Source: Casimicrobiaceae bacterium (GTDB taxonomy: Bacteria; Pseudomonadota; Gammaproteobacteria; Burkholderiales; Casimicrobiaceae). Taken from it: a DNA stretch of 64,000 nt. The stretch spans positions 186,001 to 250,000 of the forward strand of contig JAPKHK010000004.1 in NCBI GenBank assembly GCA_026646885.1. The letters run 5' to 3'. Made by a program: the position numbers and the translations under genes. The first letter of the stretch is position 1. Each line of letters opens with the position of its first letter. Positions 37,547-46,627 of the stretch are shown here, in pieces. The notes beneath the pieces are model-generated. The model searched no databases and had not been told where the DNA came from. It saw nothing but the letters and a program-made list of their open reading frames with translations.

Positions 37547-37957
37547 ATGGACAAGCTAGCGCAATCGCTGGCTGGATTCCCCAGTTTCCTGCTGTACTTT
37601 GCCCTCGCCCTGCTGCTGGTCGCGGTATTCCTGTTCGTCTACGTGCGGGTAACACCCTATCGGGAGTTCGCCTTGATTCGCGAGGGCAACACGGCAGCAG
37701 CCATCAGCCTCTCGGGCACCCTTCTGGGTTTCGTCCTGCCCCTTACCAGCGCCATTGCCCATAGCGTCAGTCCAGTCGACATGCTGATTTGGGGACTGAT
37801 TGCCTTAGTCGTGCAAATCGGCGCTTATCTCGTGGCCTGCAGGCTCATACCCGGCACTGCCGAAGCCATCCGACAGGGGCGCACCGCTGGCGCCACGCTT
37901 TTGGCCGCCCTTTCCTTGGCGGCCGGCATTCTCAACGCCGCCTGCATAACCTATTAG
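37547..37957 (+). CDS. DUF350 membrane protein (YjfL-like)
   Basis: 136 residues with about four membrane helices arranged as the DUF350 repeat. Helix one is PSFLLYFALALLLVAVFLFVYV, and helix two, beginning GNTAAAISLSGTLLGFVLP, contains the conserved N-x-A-x3-S-G. GAGGAG about 9 bases before ATG. DUF350 genes recur near polyamine genes (SpeD, SpeE, glutathionylspermidine synthase-like) and PspA-type genes in other bacteria, as I recall. Its place after speDE fits, but transcription linkage over 260 bases is unproven. Confidence 0.85.
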   Translation: MDKLAQSLAGFPSFLLYFALALLLVAVFLFVYVRVTPYREFALIREGNTAAAISLSGTLLGFVLPLTSAIAHSVSPVDMLIWGLIALVVQIGAYLVACRLIPGTAEAIRQGRTAGATLLAALSLAAGILNAACITY

Positions 37958-38131
37958 CCGCCACACGGAAAGGGTGGCAACGGGCCCGCGCCGGTGCGGC
38001 ACGGGCTTATCGAGCGGCTCTGGGCCGCGCCTTGGCGGCAGCCGCTTGCCCAGTTTCCGAACCGGGGGTCAACCCTCGGCCAGCGCCGCCGTTAAAGAAT
38101 GTGTGGAAGCCCGGCTTGAAGGAGCACAGAC

Positions 38132-38437
38132 ATGTCCCCATCTAGCGATCGAAGCGGGATTCCGCTGCAAGCGGTACGGACGGCGATGAACCTTTACGAC
38201 TCACTCGATGATGCCGATTTCGTGCAATTCGACGGCCTGGTGTTCGAGACCGAATACCGCCGTCGGCCGGACGAATTCACGGTGGCGGACGACGTACTGC
38301 TCGAGGCCCGGCTGGGCGACATGGAAATAGCGCTCACGCGCTCGGATCTCGATGACGCCCAATACCAGGGCGATGGTGTCTATCGCCTCAAGTCGGGCAA
38401 TTTCATGCGCTTGCTGGCAACCGCCACGGTCCACTGA
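38132..38437 (+). CDS. Small acidic protein of unknown function
   Basis: 101 residues, rich in Asp/Glu. I do not recognise a family. Its second half reads as a small beta-rich domain (VQFDGLVFETEYRRRPDEF, LLEARLGDMEIALTRSDL). AAGGAG 7 bases before ATG 38132 makes it a real gene. No signal peptide or membrane helix. It may belong with DUF350 and speDE, being the next gene on the same strand. Confidence 0.6.
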   Translation: MSPSSDRSGIPLQAVRTAMNLYDSLDDADFVQFDGLVFETEYRRRPDEFTVADDVLLEARLGDMEIALTRSDLDDAQYQGDGVYRLKSGNFMRLLATATVH

Positions 38438-38492
38438 GGCTACAACGAGCCGCGCGAGCCACCTGCCACCGGCGCCAGTCGGCTCCCCCTAC

Positions 38493-39695
38493 TCACTCCA
38501 CCGCCACACGTGCAAACTTGCGTTTCCCCGCCTGCACGACGTAGCGCACACCGGCCGCCAAGATCAGCGCTTTGTCGCTCACTCGCTCCCCGTCGACTCG
38601 AATGCCGCCTTGCTGGATGAGCCGCAGAGCTTCGGACGTGCTCTCGACCAGCGAAGCCTGCTTGCACGCCTGGGCAACACCGATCCCCTGGCCGTTAGTA
38701 TGGAGAGTGACTTCGGGCATGTTCTCCGGCACCGCGCCTTGCTTGAAGCGGGCCTCGAATTCGGCAAGGGCCGTTTCGGCCGCTGCGCGGCTGTGGAACC
38801 GCGCCACGATCTCTTGGGCCAACAGAACCTTGACCTCGCGTGGATTGCGCCCACGCACGACCTCGGCCTTGAGGCGGACAATCTCCTCGCTGGGCCGGAA
38901 TGAAAGAAGGTCATAGTAGCGCCACATCAGCTCGTCTGAAATCGACATCAGCTTGCCGAAGATCTCCTGCGGCGGCTCGGTGATGCCGACGTAGTTGTTG
39001 AGCGACTTCGACATCTTGTTGATCCCATCCAGCCCCTCCAAAAGCGGCATGGTGAGAATGCACTGCGGCTCCTGGCCCCAATGCTGCTGCAAGGGTCGCC
39101 CCATCAAAAGGTTGAACTTCTGGTCCGTGCCGCCCAACTCGATATCGGCCCTAAGAGCGACGGAGTCGTAACCTTGCACCAGGGGGTAAAGAAATTCGTG
39201 AATCGCGATCGATTGCTGTGCGGCATAACGCTTGGCGAAATCATCGCGCTCGAGCATCCGCGCCACCGTGTACTGGGCCGCCAGACGAATCATGCCGGCT
39301 GCCCCAAGGTCAGTGAACCAGGTCGAGTTATAGGCGACCTCGGTGCGCTCGCGATCGAGAATCATGAATACCTGATCCGCATAGGTCTTGGCATTCGTTT
39401 CGATTTCCTCGCGTGTTAGCGGCGGGCGGGTGGCGTTCTTGCCCGAGGGGTCGCCGATCATGCCAGTGAAATCGCCGATGAGAAAAATCACATGATGGCC
39501 CAAGTCCTGAAACTGCCGCATCTTATTGAAAAGGACTGTATGGCCGATGTGCAGATCAGGGCGCGTCGGGTCAAAACCGGTCTTCACCCGCAACGGTCGG
39601 CCGCGCTTGAGCTTGGCGATCAGCTCGGTTTCAACCAAAAGTTCTTCGCAGCCACGTTTGAAGATGGCCATCTGCTGGGCAATGTCGGGGGTCAT
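38493..39695 (-). CDS. tyrS: Tyrosyl-tRNA synthetase
   Basis: Class I synthetase, 400 residues. [13 protein letters not shown] (HIGH), [17 protein letters not shown]-type tyrosine pocket ([15 protein letters not shown]), [12 protein letters not shown] (KMSKS), and a C-terminal S4-like RNA-binding end ([15 protein letters not shown]). ATG 39695 is the first ATG in frame. The upstream alternative is TTG at 39737. Divergent from anmK. Confidence 0.95.
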   Translation of the reverse strand: MTPDIAQQMAIFKRGCEELLVETELIAKLKRGRPLRVKTGFDPTRPDLHIGHTVLFNKMRQFQDLGHHVIFLIGDFTGMIGDPSGKNATRPPLTREEIETNAKTYADQVFMILDRERTEVAYNSTWFTDLGAAGMIRLAAQYTVARMLERDDFAKRYAAQQSIAIHEFLYPLVQGYDSVALRADIELGGTDQKFNLLMGRPLQQHWGQEPQCILTMPLLEGLDGINKMSKSLNNYVGITEPPQEIFGKLMSISDELMWRYYDLLSFRPSEEIVRLKAEVVRGRNPREVKVLLAQEIVARFHSRAAAETALAEFEARFKQGAVPENMPEVTLHTNGQGIGVAQACKQASLVESTSEALRLIQQGGIRVDGERVSDKALILAAGVRYVVQAGKRKFARVAVE

Positions 39696-39798
39696 GAGCT
39701 GATGGGGCAGTGAGTGGCGGCTGGCTTGCCGCAACAAAAGCGTTTGCTACAATCCCGGCATCTTCGGCGGGTATGGGCAGGCGGGCGGCTCAAAATAT

Positions 39799-40953
39799 AT
39801 GAATTCTAGCGCAAAAATTGCGCCTGGCGCCCAAACCACCCCGGCTTCGTTTCTTTCCACCGATCGGGAGCTCTACGTTGGGCTGATGTCTGGCACCAGC
39901 CTCGACGGCATTGACGCGGTTCTAGTGGATTTCGGCACTCCTGCTCCGCGCGTTTTGGCGCACCACAGTCTGCAATTCGACGAGAGCTTGCGCCACCGCC
40001 TCCTCGATCTGCATTCGGCCGGCGCCGACGAGCTACGCCGAGCCGCACTGATCAGCCGGGAGTTGGCGACCCTCTATGCGACCGCCACACGACAACTCCT
40101 CAACCGGGCCGGGGTCGTCGCTGCGAGCGTTTGCGCGATCGGCTGCCACGGACAAACCATTCGCCACGACCCAGCGGCTGGATACACTCTGCAGATCAAT
40201 CAACCAGCACTGCTAGCCGAACTAACCGGCATTACGGTAGTTGCTGACTTCCGCAGCCGCGATATTGCCGCCGGCGGGCAAGGTGCCCCTCTTGTCCCCG
40301 CCTTCCATGCGGGCCTGTTTCGCGATGCCAGCGCGCACCGCGTCGTGCTCAATCTCGGGGGCGTAGCCAATGTCACCGATCTGCCGGCGACGGGCGAAGT
40401 GCGAGGCTTCGATACCGGTCCCGGCAACATGCTGCTAGATGCTTGGACGTCACGCCATTGGCAGATCACCTTCGACGAAGGCGGGCGTCTGGCCGCTACG
40501 GGACGGGTAATCGGCGGGCTCCTGGCGCGGCTGCTCGCCGATCCCTATTTCGAGTTGTCTCCGCCCAAAAGCACGGGGCGAGACCGATTCCATCTTGCCT
40601 GGTTGTTAGGGCATTTGTCCGGTGATGAGAACCCGGTAGACGTTCTCGCTACCCTAACCGAATTGACCGCCGCCAGCGTCGCCGGGGGAATCCGCGAGCA
40701 CTGCCGGGGTGCCGACGAAGTTCTTGTGTGCGGCGGCGGCGCATTCAACGCCGATCTCCTCGCTCGTCTCGCCCGTTACCTACCAGAGACGAAGCTGGTG
40801 CAGACCCAAGATTTCGGTATTGCCGCACTGTGGGTGGAGGCGATGGCGTTCGCCTGGCTTGCCCGCCAAACACTTCAAGGTCGACCCGGGAACCTCCCGA
40901 CCGTGACCGGCGCGGCCGGGCCGCGTGTGCTGGGGGCGATCTACCCAAAATGA
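39799..40953 (+). CDS. anmK: Anhydro-N-acetylmuramic acid kinase
   Basis: 384 residues. Peptidoglycan-recycling kinase converting anhydroMurNAc to MurNAc-6-phosphate. N-terminal LMSGTSLDGIDAVLV (ATP loop), ICAIGCHGQTIRHDP, LNLGGVANVTDLP, and GFDTGPGNMLLDAW are the classic motifs. ASKHA fold. Divergent from tyrS and convergent with erpA, sharing a bidirectional terminator inside its own stop codon. Confidence 0.96.
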   Translation: MNSSAKIAPGAQTTPASFLSTDRELYVGLMSGTSLDGIDAVLVDFGTPAPRVLAHHSLQFDESLRHRLLDLHSAGADELRRAALISRELATLYATATRQLLNRAGVVAASVCAIGCHGQTIRHDPAAGYTLQINQPALLAELTGITVVADFRSRDIAAGGQGAPLVPAFHAGLFRDASAHRVVLNLGGVANVTDLPATGEVRGFDTGPGNMLLDAWTSRHWQITFDEGGRLAATGRVIGGLLARLLADPYFELSPPKSTGRDRFHLAWLLGHLSGDENPVDVLATLTELTAASVAGGIREHCRGADEVLVCGGGAFNADLLARLARYLPETKLVQTQDFGIAALWVEAMAFAWLARQTLQGRPGNLPTVTGAAGPRVLGAIYPK

Positions 40954-40982
40954 AACGGGGGCCGTAGCCCCCGTTTCATTTT
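40947..40982. terminator. Bidirectional terminator, anmK/erpA
   Basis: Perfect 16-bp inverted repeat: arms 40947-40962 (AAAATGAAACGGGGGC) and 40967-40982 with a CGTA loop. The anmK TGA (40951-40953) lies inside the left arm. The A-run and T-run on the two sides make it work for both converging transcripts. Confidence 0.9.
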
Positions 40983-40995
40983 GGCGCAGCCCAGC

Positions 40996-41346
40996 TCAGG
41001 CCGAGAACGAAGATCCGCAGCCACAAGTGGTCTGGGCATTGGGATTCTTGATGACAAACTGCGAGCCCTCCAGCCCTTCGGTATAGTCGATCTCGGCACC
41101 AACCAAATATTGGTAGCTCATGGGATCGATCAGCAGCGTCACGCCATTCTTCACCATGGAGGTGTCATCGTCCGCCACATCCTCATCGAAGGTAAATCCG
41201 TACTGAAATCCCGAGCAGCCGCCACCGCTCACAAACACCCGCAACTTCAGATTGGGATTGCCCTCTTCATCGATCAGCTGTTTGACTTTTTCAGCAGCGG
41301 CGTCCGTGAAGTTGAGCGGAGTACTGAATTCGGTGGGGGCATTCAT
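40996..41346 (-). CDS. erpA: Iron-sulfur insertion protein ErpA
   Basis: A-type carrier delivering [4Fe-4S] clusters to targets such as IspG/H. 116 residues. The three cluster cysteines are Cys44 (GGGCSGF) and Cys108/Cys110 (TTCGCGSSF). Start context and length are as in E. coli ErpA. Neighbours bactofilin and anmK give the usual order for this cluster. Confidence 0.96.
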   Translation of the reverse strand: MNAPTEFSTPLNFTDAAAEKVKQLIDEEGNPNLKLRVFVSGGGCSGFQYGFTFDEDVADDDTSMVKNGVTLLIDPMSYQYLVGAEIDYTEGLEGSQFVIKNPNAQTTCGCGSSFSA

Positions 41347-41401
41347 GGCAAAGGCTCCTAGGAAACAATAGGCGAATTATCGAAGAAAAACCCGATCCAG
41401 G

Positions 41402-41812
41402 TCAATTTCCCGCACCACGCTTGAGCTCCACCACGCTCGCCCCCTCCCCCGCATCAAGCGACGCAAGTTTTCCCTGCACCGTAGCGCCGAGTTGGATCTC
41501 CAGGCGCCGATAGCTCACGTCACCGACGACGCGGGCTTTGCTTTGTAGCTCTAGGTATTCCACGGAGCGGATGGGACCGTTGACTTGGCCGTTTACGACC
41601 ACGTGACTGACCTGGATTTCGCCATCGACCCGCGCCGCTTCGCTGACGACAAGGGTCGACGCCGAGTCACCATCGGCGGTCACGTTGCCCTTGACCCGGC
41701 CGTCGATTCGCAATCCACCGCTGAAGACGACATTGCCCTCTATGATGGTACCTACACCGATCAAACTGTCGATGCGCTTCTGTGGGGAATGGCCTTTCTT
41801 GTCTCCGAACAT
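41402..41812 (-). CDS. Bactofilin
   Basis: 136-residue cytoskeletal protein. A bactofilin (CcmA) right-handed beta-helix begins at DSLIGVGTIIEGNVVFSGG and repeats every 20 residues or so (LRIDGRVKGNVTA, ARVDGEIQV, GQVNGPIRS, ARVVGDVSY). Positively charged N-terminus FGDKKGHSPQKR. Forms filaments that scaffold envelope or stalk assembly. Co-directional with the upstream coiled-coil protein and argC. Confidence 0.94.
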   Translation of the reverse strand: MFGDKKGHSPQKRIDSLIGVGTIIEGNVVFSGGLRIDGRVKGNVTADGDSASTLVVSEAARVDGEIQVSHVVVNGQVNGPIRSVEYLELQSKARVVGDVSYRRLEIQLGATVQGKLASLDAGEGASVVELKRGAGN

Positions 41813-41821
41813 GCGTACCTC

Positions 41822-42550
41822 TCAGAAGGAAAAGGTTTGCGCGGCCCGCGGATGGGGGTTCCCATTCTCGAACACGCGCACCTCAATGGAGTTGACGAGG
41901 GTGCCGGAGGGCACCTGCAGACTAGCCTCGACACGTTGATAGTACTTAAAATTGAGCTTAAGCGGCGTCTGCGCTGCCGCGTCCTGGTCCGGCACGCCAG
42001 CGAGCACCCGGCCATCTGCGGATCGCGCCTCCAACTGTGCGTAACCTGAGAATTCCTCATTCTTTCGCCCCCCATAAACGACCAGCATACGCACGCGGTA
42101 TTCCGTAGGGCTCAGGCGCTCGACTTGCAGCCGCTGGATGGACAGAGCAACTTCTTTGCCGCTGCCAGCGAAGAGCTTCTGCAGGAAGACCAGGTCTTCC
42201 TTGATATGCGTGTTCTCTTTCTGCAATGCCAGGGTTTGGGTGGAAAGCACGCTCTGCGCTCCCTTGGCAACTGACAGTTCGGACTCTAGTTGCACGGCGC
42301 GCGAGCGCAAAACGGCAATCTCCTCCCTCAGGATGCCCAGTTCACCGGTTAGCTTGGCGCGTTCCTCCGCGGCCTCGCTACGGTCGAAACCGGCAAACAA
42401 ACGGCCGGTATCGTATCCCCACCAGATCAAGGCGGCAATCAATCCGCCCAAGACCAGACCCCAAGCGACGCGGATCGGCCATGCCACATGGGTGCGCACA
42501 GCCAGACGGGGCGCCGATATGCCGAAATGCCGCCGCAGTGTCCGTATCAT
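41822..42550 (-). CDS. Membrane-anchored coiled-coil protein (DUF6776-like)
   Basis: 242 residues. A single N-terminal membrane helix (WGLVLGGLIAALIWWGYDTG, about 30-49) is followed by a long coiled coil (about 62-130, with AEERAKLTGELGILREEIAVLRS). A C-terminal beta domain has YRVRMLVVYGGRKNEEF and SLQVPSGTLV. This fits proteins found between argC and bactofilin in other Beta- and Gammaproteobacteria. ATG 42550 gives a short cationic start (IRTLRRHFG). Probably a periplasmic partner for the bactofilin scaffold, by inference. Confidence 0.75.
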   Translation of the reverse strand: MIRTLRRHFGISAPRLAVRTHVAWPIRVAWGLVLGGLIAALIWWGYDTGRLFAGFDRSEAAEERAKLTGELGILREEIAVLRSRAVQLESELSVAKGAQSVLSTQTLALQKENTHIKEDLVFLQKLFAGSGKEVALSIQRLQVERLSPTEYRVRMLVVYGGRKNEEFSGYAQLEARSADGRVLAGVPDQDAAAQTPLKLNFKYYQRVEASLQVPSGTLVNSIEVRVFENGNPHPRAAQTFSF

Positions 42551-42557
42551 CGCCGAT

Positions 42558-43589
42558 CTAGGGCAATACCGGGAGTTGCCCGAGGCCAAGGGTCTCGGGA
42601 AATCCGAACATCAAGTTCATGTTCTGCACTGCTTGCCCAGCCGCACCTTTCACCAGGTTGTCTTCCACGGCCAACACCACCACCGTATCGCCGCCCTGCG
42701 GCCGGTGCACGGCGATCCGGCAGACATTGGCGGCGCGCACGGAGCGCGTTTCCGGATGCGAGCCCGCAGGCATGACATCGACGAAGGGCTCACCGGCGTA
42801 GCGCCTTTCGTAAAGCGCTTGGACGTCGAGAGCGGAATCATTGAGGCGAGCGTAGAGCGTCGCATGGATTCCGCGTATCAGCGGGGTAAGATGCGGTACG
42901 AAAGTCAGGCCCACCTCTCTCCCGGCTGCCTTACCGAGGCCTTGAACGATCTCGGGCAAATGCCGGTGGCCGGGCACACCGTAAGCCTTGAAGTTGTCGG
43001 AGGCTTCGCTAAAAAGGGCATGGACCTCCGCCTTACGTCCCGCCCCGCTGACGCCCGATTTGGCATCGGCAATGAGATGTAACGGGTCGACCGCATTGGT
43101 TTCAACCAGCGGGAGGAGCCCGAGCTGCACAGCCGTAGGGTAGCATCCGGGATTTGCGACCAGCCGAGCATCACGAATTGCCTCGCGGTTGACCTCCGGG
43201 AGGCCATAAACCGCCCGCGCGACCCACTCCGGGCAAGCGTGCTTCATGCCATACCATTTCTCCCAGGCGGCGATATCCTTGAGGCGAAAATCCGCCGCCA
43301 GATCAATCACCCGCACACCCGCGGCGAGCAAGGTGGGAGCCTGCTCCATCGCCACTCCGTTGGGCGTGGCGAAGAAAACGAGATCACAAGCTTCGAGTCG
43401 CCCCGTGCCCGGCTCGCTAAAAGCCAGATCGACGGCGCCACGCAGGCTCGGAAACATTTCGGCAACCGGCGTGCCCGCTTCCTTGCGGGAGGTAATGCAG
43501 TCGAGCTTAACCTCTTGGTGCTGCGCGAGCAGCCGCAGCAACTCGACGCCCGTGTAGCCAGTACCGCCGACGACGCCAACCTTGATCAT
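42558..43589 (-). CDS. argC: N-acetyl-gamma-glutamyl-phosphate reductase
   Basis: 343 residues, type 1 ArgC of arginine synthesis, NADPH-dependent. [17 protein letters not shown] is the cofactor motif. Catalytic Cys is in [24 protein letters not shown] and [12 protein letters not shown] fill the substrate site. GGAGG just before ATG 43589. Gives way to the coiled-coil gene 8 bases after its stop. Confidence 0.97.
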   Translation of the reverse strand: MIKVGVVGGTGYTGVELLRLLAQHQEVKLDCITSRKEAGTPVAEMFPSLRGAVDLAFSEPGTGRLEACDLVFFATPNGVAMEQAPTLLAAGVRVIDLAADFRLKDIAAWEKWYGMKHACPEWVARAVYGLPEVNREAIRDARLVANPGCYPTAVQLGLLPLVETNAVDPLHLIADAKSGVSGAGRKAEVHALFSEASDNFKAYGVPGHRHLPEIVQGLGKAAGREVGLTFVPHLTPLIRGIHATLYARLNDSALDVQALYERRYAGEPFVDVMPAGSHPETRSVRAANVCRIAVHRPQGGDTVVVLAVEDNLVKGAAGQAVQNMNLMFGFPETLGLGQLPVLP

Positions 43590-43643
43590 GGCCCCTCCAG
43601 TCAAGTGGAATATGATTGTAGCATTCGCTCATCGCACCATAAA

Positions 43644-43669
43644 AAAAAGCCGCTCGAAAGCGGCTTTTT
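43644..43669 (-). terminator. Terminator after rplM-rpsI
   Basis: GCCGCT-cgaa-AGCGGC (43649-43664) flanked by an A-run and T-run. Reading the - strand it ends in U8, so it stops the rplM-rpsI transcript 17 bases past the rpsI stop. The symmetrical A/T flanks also allow + strand function. Confidence 0.9.
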
Positions 43670-43685
43670 GTTTCGAAACATTGTG

Positions 43686-44078
43686 TTAGCGCTTAGAGAA
43701 TTGCTTGCGCCGACGCGCTTTGTGTAAGCCAACTTTTTTGCGCTCGACTTCGCGCGCATCGCGAGTGACAAAGCCGGCGCCAGAGAGAGTCGGCTTGAGC
43801 GCCGCATCATAATCGATGAGTGCACGCGTGATGCCGTGGCGTACCGCCCCAGCCTGGCCAGACTCGCCGCCACCTTGCACGTTCACCAGAACGTCGAAGT
43901 TGGCTTCGTGGTTGGTAAGCTTGAGGGGCTGAAGAACAACCATCCGGCCTGTTTCCCGGCCAAAGAACTGATCCAGAGGGCGATCATTGATCGTGATCTT
44001 GCCCGTGCCCTTTTTCAGGAAGACGCGCGCCACGGAATTCTTGCGGCGGCCTGTGCCATAGTAATAGTTACCGATCAT
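43686..44078 (-). CDS. rpsI: 30S ribosomal protein S9
   Basis: 130 residues: [43 protein letters not shown] and the C-terminal RRRKQFSKR whose Lys/Arg tail touches P-site tRNA. Standard S9 length. Eight bases after rplM. Confidence 0.97.
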   Translation of the reverse strand: MIGNYYYGTGRRKNSVARVFLKKGTGKITINDRPLDQFFGRETGRMVVLQPLKLTNHEANFDVLVNVQGGGESGQAGAVRHGITRALIDYDAALKPTLSGAGFVTRDAREVERKKVGLHKARRRKQFSKR

Positions 44079-44086
44079 GAGCGCTC

Positions 44087-44515
44087 TCAGAGGTCCAGGG
44101 TTTTCGGCTGCTGCGCCAGATGCGGATGCTCGGCACCACGATAGCACTTGAGCTTCTTCAGCATGGCGTAGCCCAAGGGGCCTTTGGGGAGCATACCCTT
44201 GACCGCCTTCTCGAGCACGCGGGCCGGGAACCGGGCCTGCATCTTCGTGAAGTTGGTGCTGTAGATACCTCCCGGGAAGCCACTGTGGCGGTGGTAAAGT
44301 TTATCCTCGGCCTTGTTCCCGGTGACGCGCAACTTCTCGACGTTGGTGACGACGATGAAATCGCCGGTATCCATATGCGGCGTATAGATCGCCTTGTGTT
44401 TACCGCGCAGACGGTGAGCAATAGCGCTGGCGAGCCGGCCGAGCACCTTGTCGGTAGCGTCGACGACATACCAATCGCGCGTGATGTCCCGCGGCTTGGC
44501 CGAAAAGGTTTTCAT
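44087..44515 (-). CDS. rplM: 50S ribosomal protein L13
   Basis: 142 residues: [42 protein letters not shown], and [21 protein letters not shown] are diagnostic. Standard length. First gene of rplM-rpsI, 138 bases from the tRNA-His gene. Confidence 0.98.
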   Translation of the reverse strand: MKTFSAKPRDITRDWYVVDATDKVLGRLASAIAHRLRGKHKAIYTPHMDTGDFIVVTNVEKLRVTGNKAEDKLYHRHSGFPGGIYSTNFTKMQARFPARVLEKAVKGMLPKGPLGYAMLKKLKCYRGAEHPHLAQQPKTLDL

Positions 44516-44652
44516 GGAAATCCGTTCTGAAAATGCGAATTCTGCAAAGTCGGTAATTGTAATACGCGCCTAAACCTGGCGCAAGAGGGCGAACCCTGAC
44601 GCGACGCTTGTGGTCCGCGCCAAAGCGGCGCGGACCATTCCGGAAAAAGTAA

Positions 44653-44729
44653 TGGGGTGGCTGATGGGACTCGAACCCACGACAACCGGAATCACAATCC
44701 GGGACTCTACCAACTGAGCTACAGCCACC
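44653..44729 (-). tRNA. tRNA-His (GTG)
   Basis: Acceptor GTGGCTG/CAGCCAC with an extra 5' G(-1) opposite C73, the histidine identity pair. Anticodon GTG in GGATTGTGATTCC. T-loop GTTCGAA. The CCA end is encoded (44653-44655). It is transcribed away from rplM. Confidence 0.95.
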
Positions 44730-44755
44730 ACTGAAACTGCCGCCACCTTCACAGG

Positions 44756-44832
44756 TGGCACGCCCGACAGGAATCGAACCTGTAACCCCCAGCTTAGAAG
44801 GCTGGTGCTCTATCCAGTTGAGCTACGGGCGC
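44756..44832 (-). tRNA. tRNA-Arg (TCT)
   Basis: Acceptor GCGCCCG/CGGGCGT with one G-U pair. Anticodon loop CTTCTAA gives TCT, reading AGA/AGG. Encoded CCA at 44756-44758. D-arm and T-arm (GGTTCGATTCC) are standard. Confidence 0.95.
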
Positions 44833-44859
44833 TCGGTCGGGCGAAAAACCGAAAATGCT

Positions 44860-44936
44860 TGGTCGGGGTGGAGAGATTTGAACTCCCGACATCCTGGTCC
44901 CAAACCAGGCGCGCTACCAGGCTACGCTACACCCCG
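44860..44936 (-). tRNA. tRNA-Pro (TGG)
   Basis: Acceptor CGGGGTG/CACCCCG, C1-G72 as in proline tRNAs. Anticodon loop TTTGGGA gives TGG. Encoded CCA at 44860-44862. Third gene of a His-Arg-Pro cluster transcribed in the order Pro, Arg, His. Confidence 0.95.
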
Positions 44937-45247
44937 AACCTATAATTATCGCTTTTCGACGATTCTCGGTCAACGCGAACAGACAGTCCCGCGGCAACTT
45001 GCTCGGCATCGCCATTCGCCCAGGTCGGCGCATTCCAGCGAAGATCAACGAAACCTGGCAAGGATTGACAGGCGCAAGGCAACTCCCGCAACGCAATTTT
45101 CGACGCAGCAATCATCGGGTGCAGTCAACCGCCGCGCGGCCATGGCGCCATCCGCCAGGACGACAACACAAATAGGAATTATTCCCATTCTCTCCAAAAT
45201 AATGCTAGTATTTCACGTGTTTCCCCAACAACCCACCGGATGCTCTC
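44937..45247. other. Spacer between tRNA cluster and fbpA
   Basis: 311 bases, divergent between tRNA-Pro and the iron-binding protein gene. The first 200 hold nothing I can support. The AT-rich last 80 hold a Fur-type palindrome (listed) and the fbpA promoter. Confidence 0.6.
45171..45189. promoter_or_regulatory. Fur-box-like palindrome upstream of fbpA
   Basis: AATAGGAAT-t-ATTCCCATT, a 9-1-9 palindrome with one mismatch, the usual architecture of Fur sites. It lies 59 bases before the fbpA start, so it suits iron-dependent repression by Fur. Confidence 0.65.
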
Positions 45248-46264
45248 GTGAACCCTCTGCGTTTTATCACCCTGGCTTCCCTTACGCTGCTGGCTTCCAC
45301 CGCAACGGCCAGCGAGCCCGTACTGAATCTCTACTCCGCGCGCCACTACCAGACCGACGAAGCGCTCTATGCCAACTTCACCAAGGCGACTGGCATTCGC
45401 ATCAATCGCATCGAAGGCAAAGAGGATGAGTTGCTGGAACGCATCAAAAACGAGGGCGCCAACAGCCCGGCCGACATCTTTCTGACCGTCGACGCGGCGC
45501 GCCTCGCGCAAGCTGACGCCTTGGGACTCTTCGCTCCGGTCAAGTCGCGCACCCTGGAGGAACGTATTCCAGCCAATCTCCGCACCCCCCAATGGTTCGC
45601 CTTCTCGACCCGCGCCCGAGTCATCGTCTATAACAAGGCCAACGTCAACGCGGCCGAGGTGCAGAATTACGAGGACCTCGCCCATCCCCGCCTCAAGGGC
45701 AAGGTTTGCGTGCGCTCGGGAGCGCATCCCTACAATCTCTCGTTGGGTTCCGCGTTGATTCAGCACCTCGGCGAAGCCAAGACCGAAGAATGGGCCAAGG
45801 GTCTGGTAGCCAACTTCGCCCGCGCGCCCAAAGGCGGGGACACCGATCAGATCAAGGCAGTGGCCGCTGGCGAGTGCGGCGTGGCGATTTCCAACTCCTA
45901 CTACGTCGCGCGCCTCATGCGTTCCACCAAGCCGGACGACAAGAAGGTCATGGAACAGGTCGGCGTGATTTGGCCTAACCAAACGTCCTTCGGCACGCAC
46001 ATCAACGTCTCCGGCGGGGGCATGCTGAAAACCGCAGCCCACAAAGACGCCGCACTAAAATTTCTAGAGTACCTCGCCAGCGACGACGCACAAGCCTACT
46101 TCGCCAATGGCAACAATGAATGGCCGGCGGCAAAAAACGCTGCGGTGCAGAATCCGGCGCTGGATGCCCTCGGACGCTTCAAAGCCGATGGCATCAACGT
46201 GGGCGATCTCGCCAAAAACATTGCCACCGCACAAAAAGCCTTCGATCGCGCCGGCTGGAAATAG
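45248..46264 (+). CDS. fbpA: Ferric iron ABC transporter substrate-binding protein
   Basis: 338 residues, FbpA/FutA/IdiA family. Signal peptide (RFITLASLTLLASTATA/SEP), then VLNLYSARHYQTDEALY with the typical N-terminal iron-loop Tyr/His. VCVRSGAHPYNLSL and the SNSYYVARL twin-tyrosine motif provide phenolate ligands for Fe(III). Starts with GTG at 45248. No ATG fits. It stands apart from the permease and ATPase genes, which lie 0.4-2.3 kb downstream with the permease inverted. Confidence 0.93.
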   Translation: MNPLRFITLASLTLLASTATASEPVLNLYSARHYQTDEALYANFTKATGIRINRIEGKEDELLERIKNEGANSPADIFLTVDAARLAQADALGLFAPVKSRTLEERIPANLRTPQWFAFSTRARVIVYNKANVNAAEVQNYEDLAHPRLKGKVCVRSGAHPYNLSLGSALIQHLGEAKTEEWAKGLVANFARAPKGGDTDQIKAVAAGECGVAISNSYYVARLMRSTKPDDKKVMEQVGVIWPNQTSFGTHINVSGGGMLKTAAHKDAALKFLEYLASDDAQAYFANGNNEWPAAKNAAVQNPALDALGRFKADGINVGDLAKNIATAQKAFDRAGWK

Positions 46265-46291
46265 GCGCCGCTTTTCGCTCTTGTTCACCGG

Positions 46292-46316
46292 CTGCGGCGG
46301 CTCAACTCCGCCGCAG
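46292..46316 (+). terminator. Strong GC hairpin downstream of fbpA
   Basis: CTGCGGCGG-ctcaact-CCGCCGCAG, a perfect 9-bp stem 28 bases after the fbpA stop. There is no U-tract, so it may be a rho-dependent or mRNA-protecting hairpin. It separates fbpA from the small downstream gene. Confidence 0.5.
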
Positions 46317-46363
46317 TCCGGTCGTAAACCCTGGTAGGAGCTTTTCTCTGAAGGAGCTCGACC

Positions 46364-46573
46364 ATGGCAACAGCGACCGCGAAAGTCATGACCATCACCG
46401 CTCCCACCTTCATCGCCCAGGCAACCTGGCGCAAGCGTGGCAGCAAGTGGACCTGCATCAACGCCGGTCCTGCTCTCCAATGGATGATCGGCAAACCCTA
46501 CCAAGACGTGTGGCGCTACGTCGAACGCCGCCATTGGTCGATTGCCTGGAGTGAAGCCGCGAAAAGCGCCTGA
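46364..46573 (+). CDS. Small basic protein of unknown function
   Basis: 69 residues with no family I recognise. Six tryptophans or aromatics in the last 45 residues (ATWRKRGSKWTCINAG, DVWRYVERRHWSIAW) stand out. GAAGGAG 9 bases before ATG supports it as real. No signal peptide. It is sandwiched between fbpA and the inverted fbpB, so it may be iron-linked, but there is no direct evidence. Confidence 0.55.
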   Translation: MATATAKVMTITAPTFIAQATWRKRGSKWTCINAGPALQWMIGKPYQDVWRYVERRHWSIAWSEAAKSA

Positions 46574-46627
46574 ATGCCGCTTCCGCTGGCATGTTGCGCG
46601 GCTGGTGGCAGGGCTATGCCCTTTGCG

